From the NCBI GenBank assembly GCA_011390755.1, contig JAABRU010000004.1, positions 1 through 34,851 of the forward strand: 34,851 nucleotides of DNA. Direction: 5' to 3'. Under the pieces are notes generated by a model. That model was not told the DNA's origin and searched no databases. It saw nothing but the letters and a program-made list of their open reading frames with translations. The position numbers and the translations under genes were made by a program. Source of the stretch: Desulfobacteraceae bacterium. GTDB taxonomy: Bacteria; Desulfobacterota; Desulfobacteria; Desulfobacterales; Desulfococcaceae. The first letter of the stretch is position 1. Each line of letters starts with the position of its first letter. This document shows positions 15,957-24,047 of the stretch, in pieces.

Positions 15957-18900
15957 AAAACATCGGTCAGAAAGAACGGATAACCCAAAACCGGGTAATC
16001 AAACTCTTCCAAAACAAATTACAATACCGCTATCTTGGCAATTGGGAAGAAAACGAAGACAACCCCAATATAGAAACCGGCATTCTGACCCGATACCTTG
16101 AAAATTGCGGTTACAGCGACACCCTTATCAAAAAAGCCCTGTTTGAATTCGGCAAAACCGCCGGGGATCAGAGCGGCGGCCTTTACGACATCAACAAAGC
16201 CGTCTATTCCCTACTGCGCTACGGTGTAAAGGTAAAGGAAGGAGCCGGGGAAAACACGCAGACCGTTCACCTGATAAACTGGAAAGAAGCCCTGAAAAAC
16301 GATTTTGCCATAGCCGAGGAAGTGACCGTAAAAGGGCAGCACAAAAAACGTCCGGATATTGTGATTTATATCAACGGCATTGCTGTGGGAGTGCTGGAAC
16401 TCAAGCGCAGCACGGTTTCGGTGACAAACGGCATCCGCCAGAATCTGGATAACCAGAAACATATCTTTATCAGACACTTCTTTACCACGGTTCAGCTTAT
16501 CATGGCCGGAAGCGATAGCGAAGGCATCCGCTACGGCTGTATTGAAACCAAAGAAAAATATTTTCTGAAATGGAAAGAGGTCAGTCAGGAACTTAACCCC
16601 AATGACAAAGACCTGCTGAACATCACCGAACCTGTCCGGACACTGGCCGCAGAAGCGGATAATCTGCTGGATAAAAACATCATTGAACTGCTGAACAAAG
16701 AAAGACTGATTGAAATCCTTCACGATTTCATTGTCTATGACAGGGGCACAAAAAAGATATGCCGTCCCAACCAGTATTTCGGTGTCAAAGCCGCACAGGA
16801 GAATATCCGCAGAAAAGAAGGCGGTATTATCTGGCATACACAGGGAAGCGGAAAAAGCCTGACAATGGTTTGGCTCACCAAATGGCTGAGGGAATACAAC
16901 CCGGATGTCCGGGTGCTGATTATCACCGACCGGGACGAACTGGACAAGCAGATAGAAAAGGTATTCAAAGGGGTTGAGGAAGATATATACCGCACAAAAA
17001 GCGGGGCCGACCTGATACACAGCCTGAACGCAGCAACGCCCTGGCTGCTTTGCTCCCTTATCCACAAATTCGGTAAAAAAGACGAAGCCGATTATGTGGG
17101 ATTTGTGGAGGAACTGAAAAACAGCCTGCCCAAAAATTTCCGGCCCAAAGGGGATATGGTGGTTTTTGTGGATGAATGCCACCGCAGCCAGAGCGGTAAA
17201 CTCCATAAGGCCATGAAAAGCATCCTGCCGGATTCCCTGCTCATCGGTTTTACCGGAACCCCCCTGCTGAAAAAGGACAAACAGACCAGTCTGGAAATAT
17301 TCGGTAAATATATCCACACCTATAAATTTGATGAGGCCGTGAAAGACAGTGTGGTGCTGGATCTGCGCTATGATGCCAGGGATATTGAGCAGAAAATAAC
17401 TTCTTCTGATAAAATTGATGACTGGTTTGATGTCAAAACCAAAGGGCTGACGGATTTTGCCAAAACCGAACTCAGGCAGAAATGGGGAACCATGAAAAAA
17501 CTTTTCAGTTCCCAGGGCCGCCTGCAGAAAATCACAGCCGATATTCTGATGGATATGGCAAAAAAGGAACGCCTGCAGAACGGTCGGGGCAATGCCCTGC
17601 TGGTATCCGGCAGCATATACAATGCCTGCCGTTATTACGAACTCTTTCAGCAGTCCGCTTTCACCCAATGCGCCATTGTCACCTCCTTTATCCCTTCCCA
17701 CAAAGATATAAAGGGAGAGGAAACCGGCGAAGGATATACGGAAAAGCTGAAGCAGTATGACATCTACCAGAAAATGCTCAGCGGCAAATCCCCCGAAGAC
17801 TTTGAGGATGAGGTCAAAAAGAAATTTGTGGAAGAACCCGCACAGATGAAACTGCTTATCGTGGTGGACAAACTGCTCACGGGTTTTGATGCGCCCAGTG
17901 CCACTTTTATGTATATTGACAAAAATATGCGGGACCACGGGCTGTTTCAGGCCATCTGCCGTGTCAACCGACTGGACGGCGATGATAAGGAATACGGATA
18001 TATCATAGACTACAAAGACCTTTTCAGAAAGCTGGAAAAGTCGGTGGATGATTACACATCCGAAGCCTTTGAAGACTATGAAAAAGCGGATGTGGACGGA
18101 CTGCTCACCGACCGACTGACAAAGGGAAAAGAAAGACTGGAGGACGCGCTGGAAAGCATACGGGCATTATGTGAACCCGTGGAACCGCCGAAATCCGATA
18201 ATGAATACAGATATTACTTCTGCGGAAACACCGAAATCCCCCAGGACATCAAAGACACAGAGCCACGGAGACAGGCATTGTACAGCGCAGTGATTTCACT
18301 GCTGCGGGCATACGCCAATATCGCAGGTGAAATGGAGGAAGCCGGGTACAGCGCGGATGAAATCAGCGGCATAAAGGCGGAAATCACAGGCTATAAAAAT
18401 CTGCGGGAAACGGTTCAACTGGCAAGCGGTGATTATATTGACCTGAAGCAGTACGAACCGGCCATGCGCCATCTTATTGACACCTATATCGCTGCGGAAG
18501 AAAGCAAAGTCATATCCTCCTTTGATGATTTCAGCCTGCTGGAACTCATTGTGGAACGGGGTACAGACGAAGCCGTCAAAGCACTGCCGGAAAGCATCCG
18601 GAAGAATAAGGAAGCCGTGGCCGAAACCATTGAAAACAACATCCGGAAACTCATTATCGAAGAAAGCCCCGCGAACCCGGCTTTCTATGAAAAAATGAGC
18701 GTACTGCTTGACGAACTCATACAACTGAGAAACCAGGAAGCCGAAGCATATGAGGCATATCTTCAGAAAATAAGCGAACTGACCCGGAAAGTCGTAAAGC
18801 CCGACAAATCCCCGGACTATCCCCCGTCACTGGATACACAGGCAAAGCGGGCCTTATACGACAATCTGGATAAAAACGAAGCCCTTGCCCTGGAACTGGA

Positions 18901-19066
18901 TGAAAAAATCAAAAGCACCAAAGATGATGACTGGAGAGGGACGAAACTGAAACAGAGGAAAGTGAAAATAGCCGTAAAGCAGGTACTCACCAGATACAAT
19001 ATGCCGGATGAGGAAGATATTGATAATATATTCCATCTGGTAGCCGAACAGAAAGCGGATTACTGA
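15953..19066 (+). CDS. hsdR: Type I restriction enzyme endonuclease/translocase subunit HsdR
   Basis: The protein has 1037 residues and begins in the ATGA overlap with hsdS. The N-terminal nuclease domain shows RPDIVIYINGIAVGVLELK with the D135...E149-x-K151 signature. The superfamily 2 motor has Walker A HTQGSGKS (295-302), motif II DECH (407-410) followed by RSQSG, and motif III GFTGTPL. Motif VI is visible in ICRVNRLDGD. The charged helical C-terminus probably binds the methyltransferase core. It translocates DNA and cleaves unmethylated targets. All key residues are present and the length is normal for the family, so the system appears complete. Confidence 0.95.
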   Translation: MKNIGQKERITQNRVIKLFQNKLQYRYLGNWEENEDNPNIETGILTRYLENCGYSDTLIKKALFEFGKTAGDQSGGLYDINKAVYSLLRYGVKVKEGAGENTQTVHLINWKEALKNDFAIAEEVTVKGQHKKRPDIVIYINGIAVGVLELKRSTVSVTNGIRQNLDNQKHIFIRHFFTTVQLIMAGSDSEGIRYGCIETKEKYFLKWKEVSQELNPNDKDLLNITEPVRTLAAEADNLLDKNIIELLNKERLIEILHDFIVYDRGTKKICRPNQYFGVKAAQENIRRKEGGIIWHTQGSGKSLTMVWLTKWLREYNPDVRVLIITDRDELDKQIEKVFKGVEEDIYRTKSGADLIHSLNAATPWLLCSLIHKFGKKDEADYVGFVEELKNSLPKNFRPKGDMVVFVDECHRSQSGKLHKAMKSILPDSLLIGFTGTPLLKKDKQTSLEIFGKYIHTYKFDEAVKDSVVLDLRYDARDIEQKITSSDKIDDWFDVKTKGLTDFAKTELRQKWGTMKKLFSSQGRLQKITADILMDMAKKERLQNGRGNALLVSGSIYNACRYYELFQQSAFTQCAIVTSFIPSHKDIKGEETGEGYTEKLKQYDIYQKMLSGKSPEDFEDEVKKKFVEEPAQMKLLIVVDKLLTGFDAPSATFMYIDKNMRDHGLFQAICRVNRLDGDDKEYGYIIDYKDLFRKLEKSVDDYTSEAFEDYEKADVDGLLTDRLTKGKERLEDALESIRALCEPVEPPKSDNEYRYYFCGNTEIPQDIKDTEPRRQALYSAVISLLRAYANIAGEMEEAGYSADEISGIKAEITGYKNLRETVQLASGDYIDLKQYEPAMRHLIDTYIAAEESKVISSFDDFSLLELIVERGTDEAVKALPESIRKNKEAVAETIENNIRKLIIEESPANPAFYEKMSVLLDELIQLRNQEAEAYEAYLQKISELTRKVVKPDKSPDYPPSLDTQAKRALYDNLDKNEALALELDEKIKSTKDDDWRGTKLKQRKVKIAVKQVLTRYNMPDEEDIDNIFHLVAEQKADY

Positions 19067-19067
19067 T

Positions 19068-19784
19068 ATGCAGCAGATGGAAATCGGCAGTATCCTCATT
19101 GACGTGGTCCGCAAGGACATAAAGAATATGCATCTGGGGGTGTATCCGCCTGCGGGCCGGGTGCGGATTGCCGTCCCCCTGTGTATCAGTGACGAGGCTG
19201 TCCGTCTTTTTGCTATCTCCAAACTGCCCTGGATACGGCAGCAGCAGAGAAAATTTGAAGGCCAGGAAAGGCAGTCGCAAAGGGATTATACCGCCCGTGA
19301 AAGCCATTACTTTTTCGGACAGCGTTATCTGCTCCATGTCATTGAACACAACCATCCCCCGAAGATTGAACGGAGAAGCAAAACATTCATTGATTTGTAT
19401 GTCAGACCGGATACTTCCGCAGAAAAAAGACAGGTCATTATGAATGAATGGTACAGGGCGGAACTGAAAAAGCGGATACCCCCCATACTTGAAAAATATG
19501 AAATGAAGACAGGAATAAAAGCCCATGCCTGGGCAGTAAAGCGGATGAAAACAAAATGGGGTTCCTGCAACGCAGAAGCAAAACGCATCTGGATAAACCT
19601 TGAACTGGCGAAAAAACCGTTCATCTGCCTGGAATACATCATCCTGCACGAACTCATACACCTGAAGGAAAGACATCATAATGACAACTTTCAGGCATAT
19701 ATGACAAAATACATGCCCCAATGGAAATCCCGCAAAGAGGAACTCAACAGATTTCCCGTCAGTCACGGGGACTGGAAATACTGA
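19068..19784 (+). CDS. YgjP/SprT-like zinc metallopeptidase (DUF45)
   Basis: The protein has 238 residues, starting one base after the hsdR stop, so it is very likely co-transcribed. The C-terminal half carries WAVKRMKTKWGSCNAE, then HELIHLKERHHNDNF, with zinc motif HELIH (194-198) and a third ligand at H203/H204. That is the YgjP-like branch of the DUF45/WLM metallopeptidases. Members are often last in type I RM operons; a role in processing or turnover of HsdR is conceivable but not shown. No signal peptide or membrane segment is seen, so it should be cytoplasmic. Confidence 0.88.
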   Translation: MQQMEIGSILIDVVRKDIKNMHLGVYPPAGRVRIAVPLCISDEAVRLFAISKLPWIRQQQRKFEGQERQSQRDYTARESHYFFGQRYLLHVIEHNHPPKIERRSKTFIDLYVRPDTSAEKRQVIMNEWYRAELKKRIPPILEKYEMKTGIKAHAWAVKRMKTKWGSCNAEAKRIWINLELAKKPFICLEYIILHELIHLKERHHNDNFQAYMTKYMPQWKSRKEELNRFPVSHGDWKY

Positions 19785-20144
19785 AACAGCAATATCCTTT
19801 CCCCAATAATATTCGCGAAAACCGGCAGTTTTAGGCGATTTCCAAATATGAATGTACCATCCCGAAAGAGTCACATACGGAAGGTCTGTGACGGGATGTC
19901 AGCCGTCAGACACTGCCAAACTTTCAGTTTGGCACTCCTTTGCTACATTTTTTTCAGGAAATCACCCCTTAAGCCCCACCGCAGAGGGCAGGGTTTTCAT
20001 ATTAACCCTGACGGAACAAAAACAGGAAAAGGCAGCCGTTTACACAGGCCGCCTTTAAAAATCAGTCCGTTAAAAAATCCGCCGGGCTAATATTCCTTTT
20101 GCGCGCAGGTCAGAAATTCGTTTCCGCTCTGCGGAAATACGGTT
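19785..20144. other. Gene-free gap between the RM island and the hexapeptide-repeat gene
   Basis: This 360-bp stretch separates convergent genes. It holds GCCAAACTTTCAGTTTGGC (about 19915-19933), a palindrome also found in family A copies 1 and 4, and a weak hairpin AAAGGC...GCCTTT near 20030-20060. No reading frame with a ribosome site or similarity that I recognise is present, and no strong bidirectional terminator. Confidence 0.6.
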
Positions 20145-21572
20145 TCAGGGTTCAATATCAATAGTGGGGTACAGACCTTTCAGAGGACCTCTGGGATAGG
20201 GCTGGATGATATTGAAAGAAATATTCTGGCCTTTCTGGGCATGTCCCCTGCCGGATTCTCCGTCAAAAAAGGCCCCGTTGGCTTCCAGAATATGATCTAT
20301 GCGGTGCCGGAAGGCGTTTACAAAGGCCTCACCGTTTCCTGTAAAACGCATATTCCCCATTTCAATTCCGTCTTTGATTTTGGACAGTCTTTCCAGGGAA
20401 ATGCTGTTTTCCTCCAGATCCGCCTGTGTCCGGATATATCCCCATACCAGATGCCTGCCGGGAATGTTTACCGGTTCACTCAGATCCATGATGGTATGGG
20501 GCATAACAATGCATTCATCTCCGGTTGTCAGCTGGCATTCGGGTTTCCCCTGCAGAAAAGAATTGAAACCGACAAAACATTTTTTCCCCATATTGGCATA
20601 AATAATTGTCGCGCCGTGGGCCGTTACATTATAACCGGCCAGATTGGAAAAACTGATATAACAGTTTTCCTGGGCATTGGCTCCCGGTCCGAGGGAAGCC
20701 GATTCCAGATAGGCCCGCTGGGAAACCAGCACATTTTCGCTGATATTGTTTTTCCCTTTCCATACACTGTAGCGGTTAATAGACGCGCCTCTGGGAATTT
20801 CTTTCACCGGAGAATCCAGGTTGACCACATCGTAGAGCCGCTGAAAATCAATTTTCCGGTCTTCGGCAAAATCCATAAACATCCCCATTGCCCCTTTGCC
20901 CGGCTCAAAAGCGATATAGCGGTTGCGCAGGACATCGTTGTCAAAAAGATAATTGAATTCAAAATCATCATTGTGTTTTATCCAGACACGTCCGGATTCC
21001 ACTTCTTTGTGGGACAGATAACCGACATTCACATAGGTATAGGTTCCGATCCGGCAGTCGTGGAGACTGGTCAGGTCCACAGTGGAAAAAGGTTCCAGAA
21101 AACAGCCTTCCACCGGGGAACCGTGAATATTGGCATAGGGAGCCGATGCCGAATTTTTAATGAGAAAAAGTTCCAGTTTTTCGGGATTATGGGAAAAATT
21201 ATGTACCAGGGTTTTGATAAGGAGACTGTTTTTGATCCAGATAACTTCGTCGTCTTCCACTGTCAGTGTGGTGCCGTCCACATCAAACGTTTCCCCTTTT
21301 TCCTTGAGTTCATCGCCCCGGATATCGCATTTATAGAGGATGGAATTATCCACCTTGCAGCGTCCCAGAAAATAACTGCCGGCAAGATTGGAGCGGCTGA
21401 AATGAAAATGAATGGGATGATTGGACCAGATTCCGTAAAAGGCATAAAATTTTAAAAGATTATCCACCGGAGCCATGTCACGCAGATAAGGACCCACGTC
21501 AATACCGGAATGGCGCAGGTTGATATTTACGCGGCCGATCGTATGCTCCATCAGTTTTTCCAGTTCCTTCAT
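20145..21572 (-). CDS. Left-handed beta-helix (hexapeptide-repeat-like) protein of unknown function
   Basis: The protein has 475 residues. ATG 21572 is preferred over the ATG 6 bp upstream because AAGGAGATGATT then gives 6-bp spacing. Repeated isoleucine/glycine-rich turns (for example CKVDNSILYKCDIRGDEL, CRIGTYTYVNVGYLSH, RAYLESASLGPGANAQENC, LAGYNVTAHGATIIYANMGK) indicate a parallel beta-helix of the hexapeptide-transferase kind, larger than a simple acetyltransferase. The C-terminal part (after about 370) is helical (LEENSISLERLSKIKDGIEM). No signal peptide. Nucleotide-sugar or acyl transfer is a family-level guess only. It is a single gene with gene-free stretches of more than 350 bp on both sides. 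Confidence 0.72.
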   Translation of the reverse strand: MKELEKLMEHTIGRVNINLRHSGIDVGPYLRDMAPVDNLLKFYAFYGIWSNHPIHFHFSRSNLAGSYFLGRCKVDNSILYKCDIRGDELKEKGETFDVDGTTLTVEDDEVIWIKNSLLIKTLVHNFSHNPEKLELFLIKNSASAPYANIHGSPVEGCFLEPFSTVDLTSLHDCRIGTYTYVNVGYLSHKEVESGRVWIKHNDDFEFNYLFDNDVLRNRYIAFEPGKGAMGMFMDFAEDRKIDFQRLYDVVNLDSPVKEIPRGASINRYSVWKGKNNISENVLVSQRAYLESASLGPGANAQENCYISFSNLAGYNVTAHGATIIYANMGKKCFVGFNSFLQGKPECQLTTGDECIVMPHTIMDLSEPVNIPGRHLVWGYIRTQADLEENSISLERLSKIKDGIEMGNMRFTGNGEAFVNAFRHRIDHILEANGAFFDGESGRGHAQKGQNISFNIIQPYPRGPLKGLYPTIDIEP

Positions 21573-21754
21573 AATCATCTCCTTTGATAAAAAATTTCCG
21601 GTCTGGCGGTTTCCGAAGAACCAAAGCCGGGATCCGTAAAAATTTCAGAAAGCAGCAGGTCGGAATACATACAGTTTTTACAAAATCCCCTGAAAACCGG
21701 GAATTTTCTGAAACCGTGGGGGATACCGGCGGGAACCTGACCGTTCTGAGTGAC

Positions 21755-21886
21755 TATTGCTTTGTCAAATCTAAAAATTAGGATATGCCTGATTTCATTC
21801 GGGGACAGAGACAAGGCATGCCTTGTCTCTGGCATCCCTGCAATGAAATGACAATCCTAAAATTAAGCAATGACAAAGCACTATAT
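21755..21886. repeat. Inverted-repeat element D with a 26-bp perfect palindrome
   Basis: The outer arms match as TGCTTTGTCA...TTAGGAT with ATCCTAA...TGACAAAGCA. In the centre, 21806-21831 (CAGAGACAAGGCA/TGCCTTGTCTCTG) is a perfect palindrome. No gene is present. Its TGACAAAGCACTATA end resembles the ends of family C. Confidence 0.65.
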
Positions 21887-22175
21887 TTTTATTTTCTTTT
21901 TCGGAGATGTATAAATAAGGGAAGAGACTGCATATGTCAAGGCGAGAGTGGCAGAGAGGAATATTTTTATTTTCTGCCGGTCTGCCTGAAGAAGCAAACC
22001 CCTCTCCGCTTTTTTTGTTTATAATCTCATAAAAAGTCCGGAATTCTGATCCTGCGCCATTCCGGCAAAAGACGGAATTTATAATTTCAACTGTTTACAG
22101 ACTCCTGCTTTGGACGGGGTGACGGATGTTCCGGTTTTTTGCAGAATCGTCTTCACTGATTCGGAAAGTAAACTT

Positions 22176-22297
22176 TGATGGTTTCGTAAAAAGTCAAAAC
22201 CTAAAATTTTCAGCGCAATATGTTGTGTATAATTGCTCCGGTAATCGCTATATAATGCAGCAAAATTTTTATCGAAGGACTTTTTACGGGTTCATCA
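22176..22297. mobile_element. MITE-like element, family B copy 1 (122 bp)
   Basis: Ends TGATGGTTTCGTAAAAAGTC and GACTTTTTACGGGTTCATCA are near-complementary inverted repeats. ACTT flanks it on both sides (22172-22175 and 22298-22301). No reading frame. Its length equals that of copy 3 after removal of the insertion in copy 3. Confidence 0.78.
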
Positions 22298-22301
22298 ACT
22301 T

Positions 22302-22404
22302 TGATGAACCGGTAAAAAGTCATTTTTCCAGAATTCAATCTTAGTAAAATCAGAATGTTAAACTGATGAAATACCCGGATTTCGGACTTTTTACATATTC
22401 ATCA
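22302..22404. mobile_element. MITE-like element, family B copy 2 (103 bp)
   Basis: It starts TGATGAACCGGTAAAAAGTC and ends GGACTTTTTACATATTCATCA, the same inverted ends as copy 1 with more divergence. It follows copy 1 with only ACTT between them, and ACTT recurs at 22405-22408. Confidence 0.7.
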
Positions 22405-22567
22405 ACTTTTTCTTGTGTAAAATGTCTTTTTCGGATACGCAGGAAAAGAAGGGAATTTTATGAAAACAGTAACCCGGTAATTTTTTCTGATTTCCGGGCT
22501 GTAAAAATATAAATATCTGAAATTATTAAAATATAGATGTTTTACTGAACGATTGCACTGTCAATAC

Positions 22568-22846
22568 TGATGGTTTCGTAAAAAGTCAGAACCGAACATT
22601 TTGATCACAGTATAATGCCAATGCCATTAAGTTAAGACTCCCCTCCCCTGAGGGGAGGGGCAGGGGGAGGGTGAAAACGTCTGATAATTACAGGCTGCTG
22701 TCTTCCCCCTCCCCTAACCCCTCCCACCGGGGGAGGGGAATTTTTGGCTTAACGTAATGCCATTGAGTATAATGCTGTAAAATGCTGATACAGCCGCATT
22801 ATCATGTGGCAGATTTTTTTATGACCGACTTTTTACGGGTTCATCA
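22568..22846. mobile_element. MITE-like element, family B copy 3, interrupted by family A
   Basis: It carries the same 20-bp ends as copy 1 (TGATGGTTTCGTAAAAAGTC at 22568, GACTTTTTACGGGTTCATCA ending 22846). A 147-bp family A element plus a duplicated 10-bp target interrupts it; subtracting those 157 bp from 279 leaves 122 bp, the size of copy 1. Confidence 0.82.
22619..22765. mobile_element. MITE-like element, family A copy 3, with exact 10-bp target duplication
   Basis: Ends CAATGCCATTAAGTTAAG and CTTAACGTAATGCCATTG are inverted. The flanks AGTATAATGC at 22609-22618 and 22766-22775 are identical, a clear 10-bp target site duplication. The interior carries a purine-rich G tract (near 22650-22675) and, further on, a pyrimidine-rich C tract followed by a G tract (near 22705-22740). 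There is no open frame. Confidence 0.88.
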
Positions 22847-22887
22847 ATATTAAAATGGCGGATATCCGTAACATCTGCGGAACCCTA

Positions 22888-22953
22888 GGGGCGTATGCAA
22901 TACGCCCTTACAGGAGTGACATAACCTGTCAGTTAAATCTTGACAAAGTACTA
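22888..22953. repeat. Family C repeat, right-end fragment
   Basis: GGGGCGTATGCAATACGCCC followed by a TAACCTGTCAGTTAAA segment and TTGACAAAGTACTA matches 34643-34711. It abuts the next element head to tail at the shared TAGTG. Confidence 0.7.
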
Positions 22954-23060
22954 TAGTGCTCTGTCAACTTTGATTTTACGAGTTGAAGTGTACAGAAAAA
23001 CCGGATTTTTTGAAAAAATCCGGTTTTTGCAACTCACAAAATCAAGATTGACAGAGTAAT
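22953..23060. mobile_element. Inverted-repeat element, family C-like, with a strong palindrome
   Basis: The left arm CTCTGTCAACTTTGATTTTA continues to GAGTTG, and the right arm from CAACTC to TTGACAGAG is its near complement. The centre is a perfect 16+1+16-bp palindrome at 22996-23028. It is directly followed by family E copy 2. Confidence 0.72.
22996..23028. terminator. Perfect A/T-flanked palindrome, bidirectional terminator-like
   Basis: AAAAACCGGATTTTTT, G, then its exact complement. A GC core with flanking A and T runs would act as an intrinsic terminator in either direction. No gene ends close by, so it is more likely part of the mobile element. Confidence 0.5.
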
Positions 23061-23320
23061 AGTGTTTAAGATAATTGTTTTGGGGCAGGCCGGGGGGAAC
23101 GCAGTGAAGCCCGGCATACTGAGTCTGCCGGGCTTCGTTCCTCACCCCAGCCCAATGTCATTGACTTAAGAAAATTACGGACTGCCAAACTGAAAGTTTG
23201 GCAGAATAATATGCTGTAATTTCAGTCCCAAACTGTCAGTTTGGGGATCCCGGGCCCCTTACGTCAATGACATTGCACCCCAAACTGCAGAAAACCCCAA
23301 GAATATTTTCTTAAACACTA
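23060..23320. mobile_element. Inverted-repeat element, family E copy 2, interrupted by family A
   Basis: The outer ends TAGTGTTTAAGATAATTG and the complement of TTTTCTTAAACACTA match each other and family E copy 1. A family A copy lies inside. The right end lies only 22 bp before the ywbE ATG, so the element forms the leader of that gene. Confidence 0.78.
23153..23275. mobile_element. MITE-like element, family A copy 4, nested in family E
   Basis: Ends CAATGTCATTGACTTAAG and CTTACGTCAATGACATTG are inverted with one mismatch. The 10-bp flanks CACCCCAGCC and CACCCCAAAC agree at 8 of 10 positions. The interior holds the CTGCCAAACTGAAAGTTTGG palindrome instead of the G-rich block of other copies. 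Confidence 0.78.
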
Positions 23321-23342
23321 TATTGTGAAAGGAAAGCCAAAA

Positions 23343-23537
23343 ATGGAAGGCAGACAAAGAGAGAATATCCGTAAAGGGATGGCGGTGGCCATTGTACTCA
23401 AACAGGATCAGCAAAGCGGTAAACTGACCGAAGGAATTGTCAAAGATATTCTGACAAAATCAGCCCGGCATCCCCACGGCATAAAGGTGCGTCTGGAAAG
23501 CGGTGCGGTGGGAAGAGTAAAGAAAATCAATGAATAA
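23343..23537 (+). CDS. ywbE: YwbE-family protein (DUF2196)
   Basis: A 64-residue basic protein. ATG 23343 is preceded by GAAAGGAAAGCC; an upstream GTG at 23325 would place the start inside that site. The sequence runs from RENIRKGMAVAIVLKQDQQS through LTEGIVKDILTKSARHPHGIK to GAVGRVKKINE, the small beta-barrel pattern of YwbE proteins, which are conserved but of unknown function (nucleic-acid binding is sometimes guessed from charge). Its upstream region is entirely mobile-element sequence, so its promoter must lie within or be supplied by family E copy 2. Confidence 0.85.
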   Translation: MEGRQRENIRKGMAVAIVLKQDQQSGKLTEGIVKDILTKSARHPHGIKVRLESGAVGRVKKINE

Positions 23538-23569
23538 TAGACGGTAGTGGGTCAAATCCCCTGATTCTT

Positions 23570-23618
23570 ATATCCCCCTCCACCGGCGGGGGAGGGGAGT
23601 CTTAACTAAATGGCATTG
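23570..23618. repeat. Family A partial copy 5
   Basis: It retains the G-rich block (GGCGGGGGAGGGGAGTC) and one end, CTTAACTAAATGGCATTG. No left end was found. It lies 27 bp before the next gene start. Confidence 0.6.
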
Positions 23619-23645
23619 ACACACGATATGCAGAAAGGAGGGGAT

Positions 23646-24047
23646 ATGCCCGTTCACGGTGCAGGAGGATCAAAAGGGGGAATCGGCAGATTCTTTATCG
23701 GTCTTATCATGATGATAGCGGGCGGTTATCTGTTTTTGGAATCTGTCCGTGTAAGCAACCATTTTCATATGGGGTTTGCCATTTATTCTTTCGGACAAAT
23801 GCGCATAACATCGGGAATGGTGCTGATTCCCCTGATTTTCGGAATCGGGATCATTTTTTATAATTCCAAAAACTTTTCGGGCTGGTTTTTGTGCATTGGC
23901 TCATTGACCATGCTGCTTTTCGGCATTATTTCCAGCATCAGTTTCAGAATGCGGAGTATGTCCGCTTTTGAGCTGATCAGCATACTTGTCCTGCTCATCG
24001 GAGGCATCGGTCTTTTTCTCAGCTCACTCCGGAGTTTTGATGACTGA
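23646..24047 (+). CDS. Small integral membrane protein, unknown
   Basis: The protein has 133 residues. ATG 23646 is preceded by GAAAGGAGGGGAT, a strong site; an earlier ATG at 23610 falls in the repeat. Four hydrophobic segments are visible: FFIGLIMMIAGGYLFLE, ITSGMVLIPLIFGIGIIFY, GWFLCIGSLTMLLFGIIS and LISILVLLIGGIGLFLSSL. I do not recognise the family. The gene overlaps the following glycosyltransferase by 8 bp, so the two are likely co-expressed and may act together at the inner membrane. Confidence 0.75.
   Translation: MPVHGAGGSKGGIGRFFIGLIMMIAGGYLFLESVRVSNHFHMGFAIYSFGQMRITSGMVLIPLIFGIGIIFYNSKNFSGWFLCIGSLTMLLFGIISSISFRMRSMSAFELISILVLLIGGIGLFLSSLRSFDD

Noticed and set aside
16211..17938. 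Long minus-strand frame opposite hsdR (575 codons)
   Set aside because: Antisense shadow of hsdR, whose motor and nuclease motifs are intact; no ribosome site or recognisable domain.
20241..21455. 404-codon plus-strand frame opposite the beta-helix gene
   Set aside because: The minus-strand gene has a strong ribosome site and a regular beta-helix pattern; the opposite frame has neither.
21902..22016. Intrinsic terminator near 21950-22016 (GCAGAGAGG ... CCTCTCCGC then T-run)
   Set aside because: The stem has a mismatch and an overlong loop of about 50 nt, and no plus-strand gene ends nearby.
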